Source: Bacillota bacterium (GTDB lineage: Bacteria; Bacillota; Desulfotomaculia; Desulfotomaculales; Desulfallaceae). From it: a stretch of DNA of 6,402 nucleotides. Made by a program: the position numbers and the translations under genes. The stretch spans positions 1 through 6,402 of the forward strand of contig WQUS01000107.1 in assembly GCA_009781965.1 (NCBI GenBank). The letters are read 5' to 3'. This document shows, in pieces, positions 6,402-6,402 of the stretch (positions are counted from its first letter, which is position 1; every line of letters begins with the position of its first letter). The notes under the pieces are model-generated. The model did not search any database and was not told where the DNA came from. It saw only the letters and a program-made list of their open reading frames with translations.

Positions 6402-6402
6402 G

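Larger units (their letters stand above)
6250..6402. other. Intergenic stretch upstream of the mscS promoter, no supported gene
   Basis: Beyond the promoter and the two dyads I find nothing convincing here. Short open frames exist on both strands through the inverted repeat, but they reach the window edge or lack a start with a ribosome binding site. A gene upstream of mscS, if any, lies outside the window. Confidence 0.6.

Noticed and set aside
6314..6402. Minus-strand open frame through the inverted repeat, ending LTVNNFTGLGYGY then TAA
   Set aside because: It is open to the window edge, but its sequence is largely dictated by the repeat. Other frames on both strands are also open there, and no family is recognised. 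It could be the tail of an upstream gene, but I cannot support it.

Overview
The window looks like chromosomal core DNA from a Gram-positive, low-to-moderate GC Firmicute. The best match is the Clostridia of the Peptococcaceae type (Pelotomaculum/Desulfotomaculum-like). This rests on split glyQ/glyS subunits, a CcpN-type HTH-CBS repressor, a pyruvate, phosphate dikinase (PPDK) with its DUF299 regulator, strong AGGAGG-type ribosome binding sites and sigma-A-like promoters. The lineage is an inference from gene content and was not tested by search.

Every convincing gene is on the minus strand, so the transcription order runs from high to low coordinates. From 6402 downward: an intergenic stretch with a perfect 22-bp inverted repeat (6331-6401), a small dyad (6286-6305) and a good promoter (6221-6249); an MscS-family channel (5241-6209, start uncertain); glyQ (4366-5244); glyS (2266-4365); a 116-bp gap with a candidate promoter; ccpN (1508-2149); ppsR, the PPDK regulatory kinase/pyrophosphorylase (628 to about 1464); and the first 212 codons of ppdK (638 to the window edge at 1).

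There are two functional blocks. mscS-glyQ-glyS is tightly packed: mscS and glyQ overlap by 4 nt, and the glyQ stop abuts the glyS ATG. It supplies both subunits of the alpha2beta2 glycyl-tRNA synthetase. ccpN-ppsR-ppdK is a carbon-flux block: a repressor known in Bacillus for gluconeogenic genes, a bifunctional enzyme that switches PPDK off and on, and PPDK itself, with ppsR and ppdK overlapping by 11 nt. No terminator is visible between the blocks, so all six genes may be partly co-transcribed. From memory, glyQ-glyS-ccpN-yqfL is also the Bacillus subtilis order, where dnaG and sigA follow; here ppdK follows.

The points most worth a second look are the perfect 22-bp inverted repeat at the window end, the lack of any in-frame ATG/GTG/TTG for the conserved N-terminus of ppsR (an ATT start behind a G7 run is the best candidate), the unclear mscS start, and the lack of a T-box leader immediately ahead of glyQS. 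I see no mobile element, CRISPR array, tRNA or rRNA, and no clearly undescribed system.
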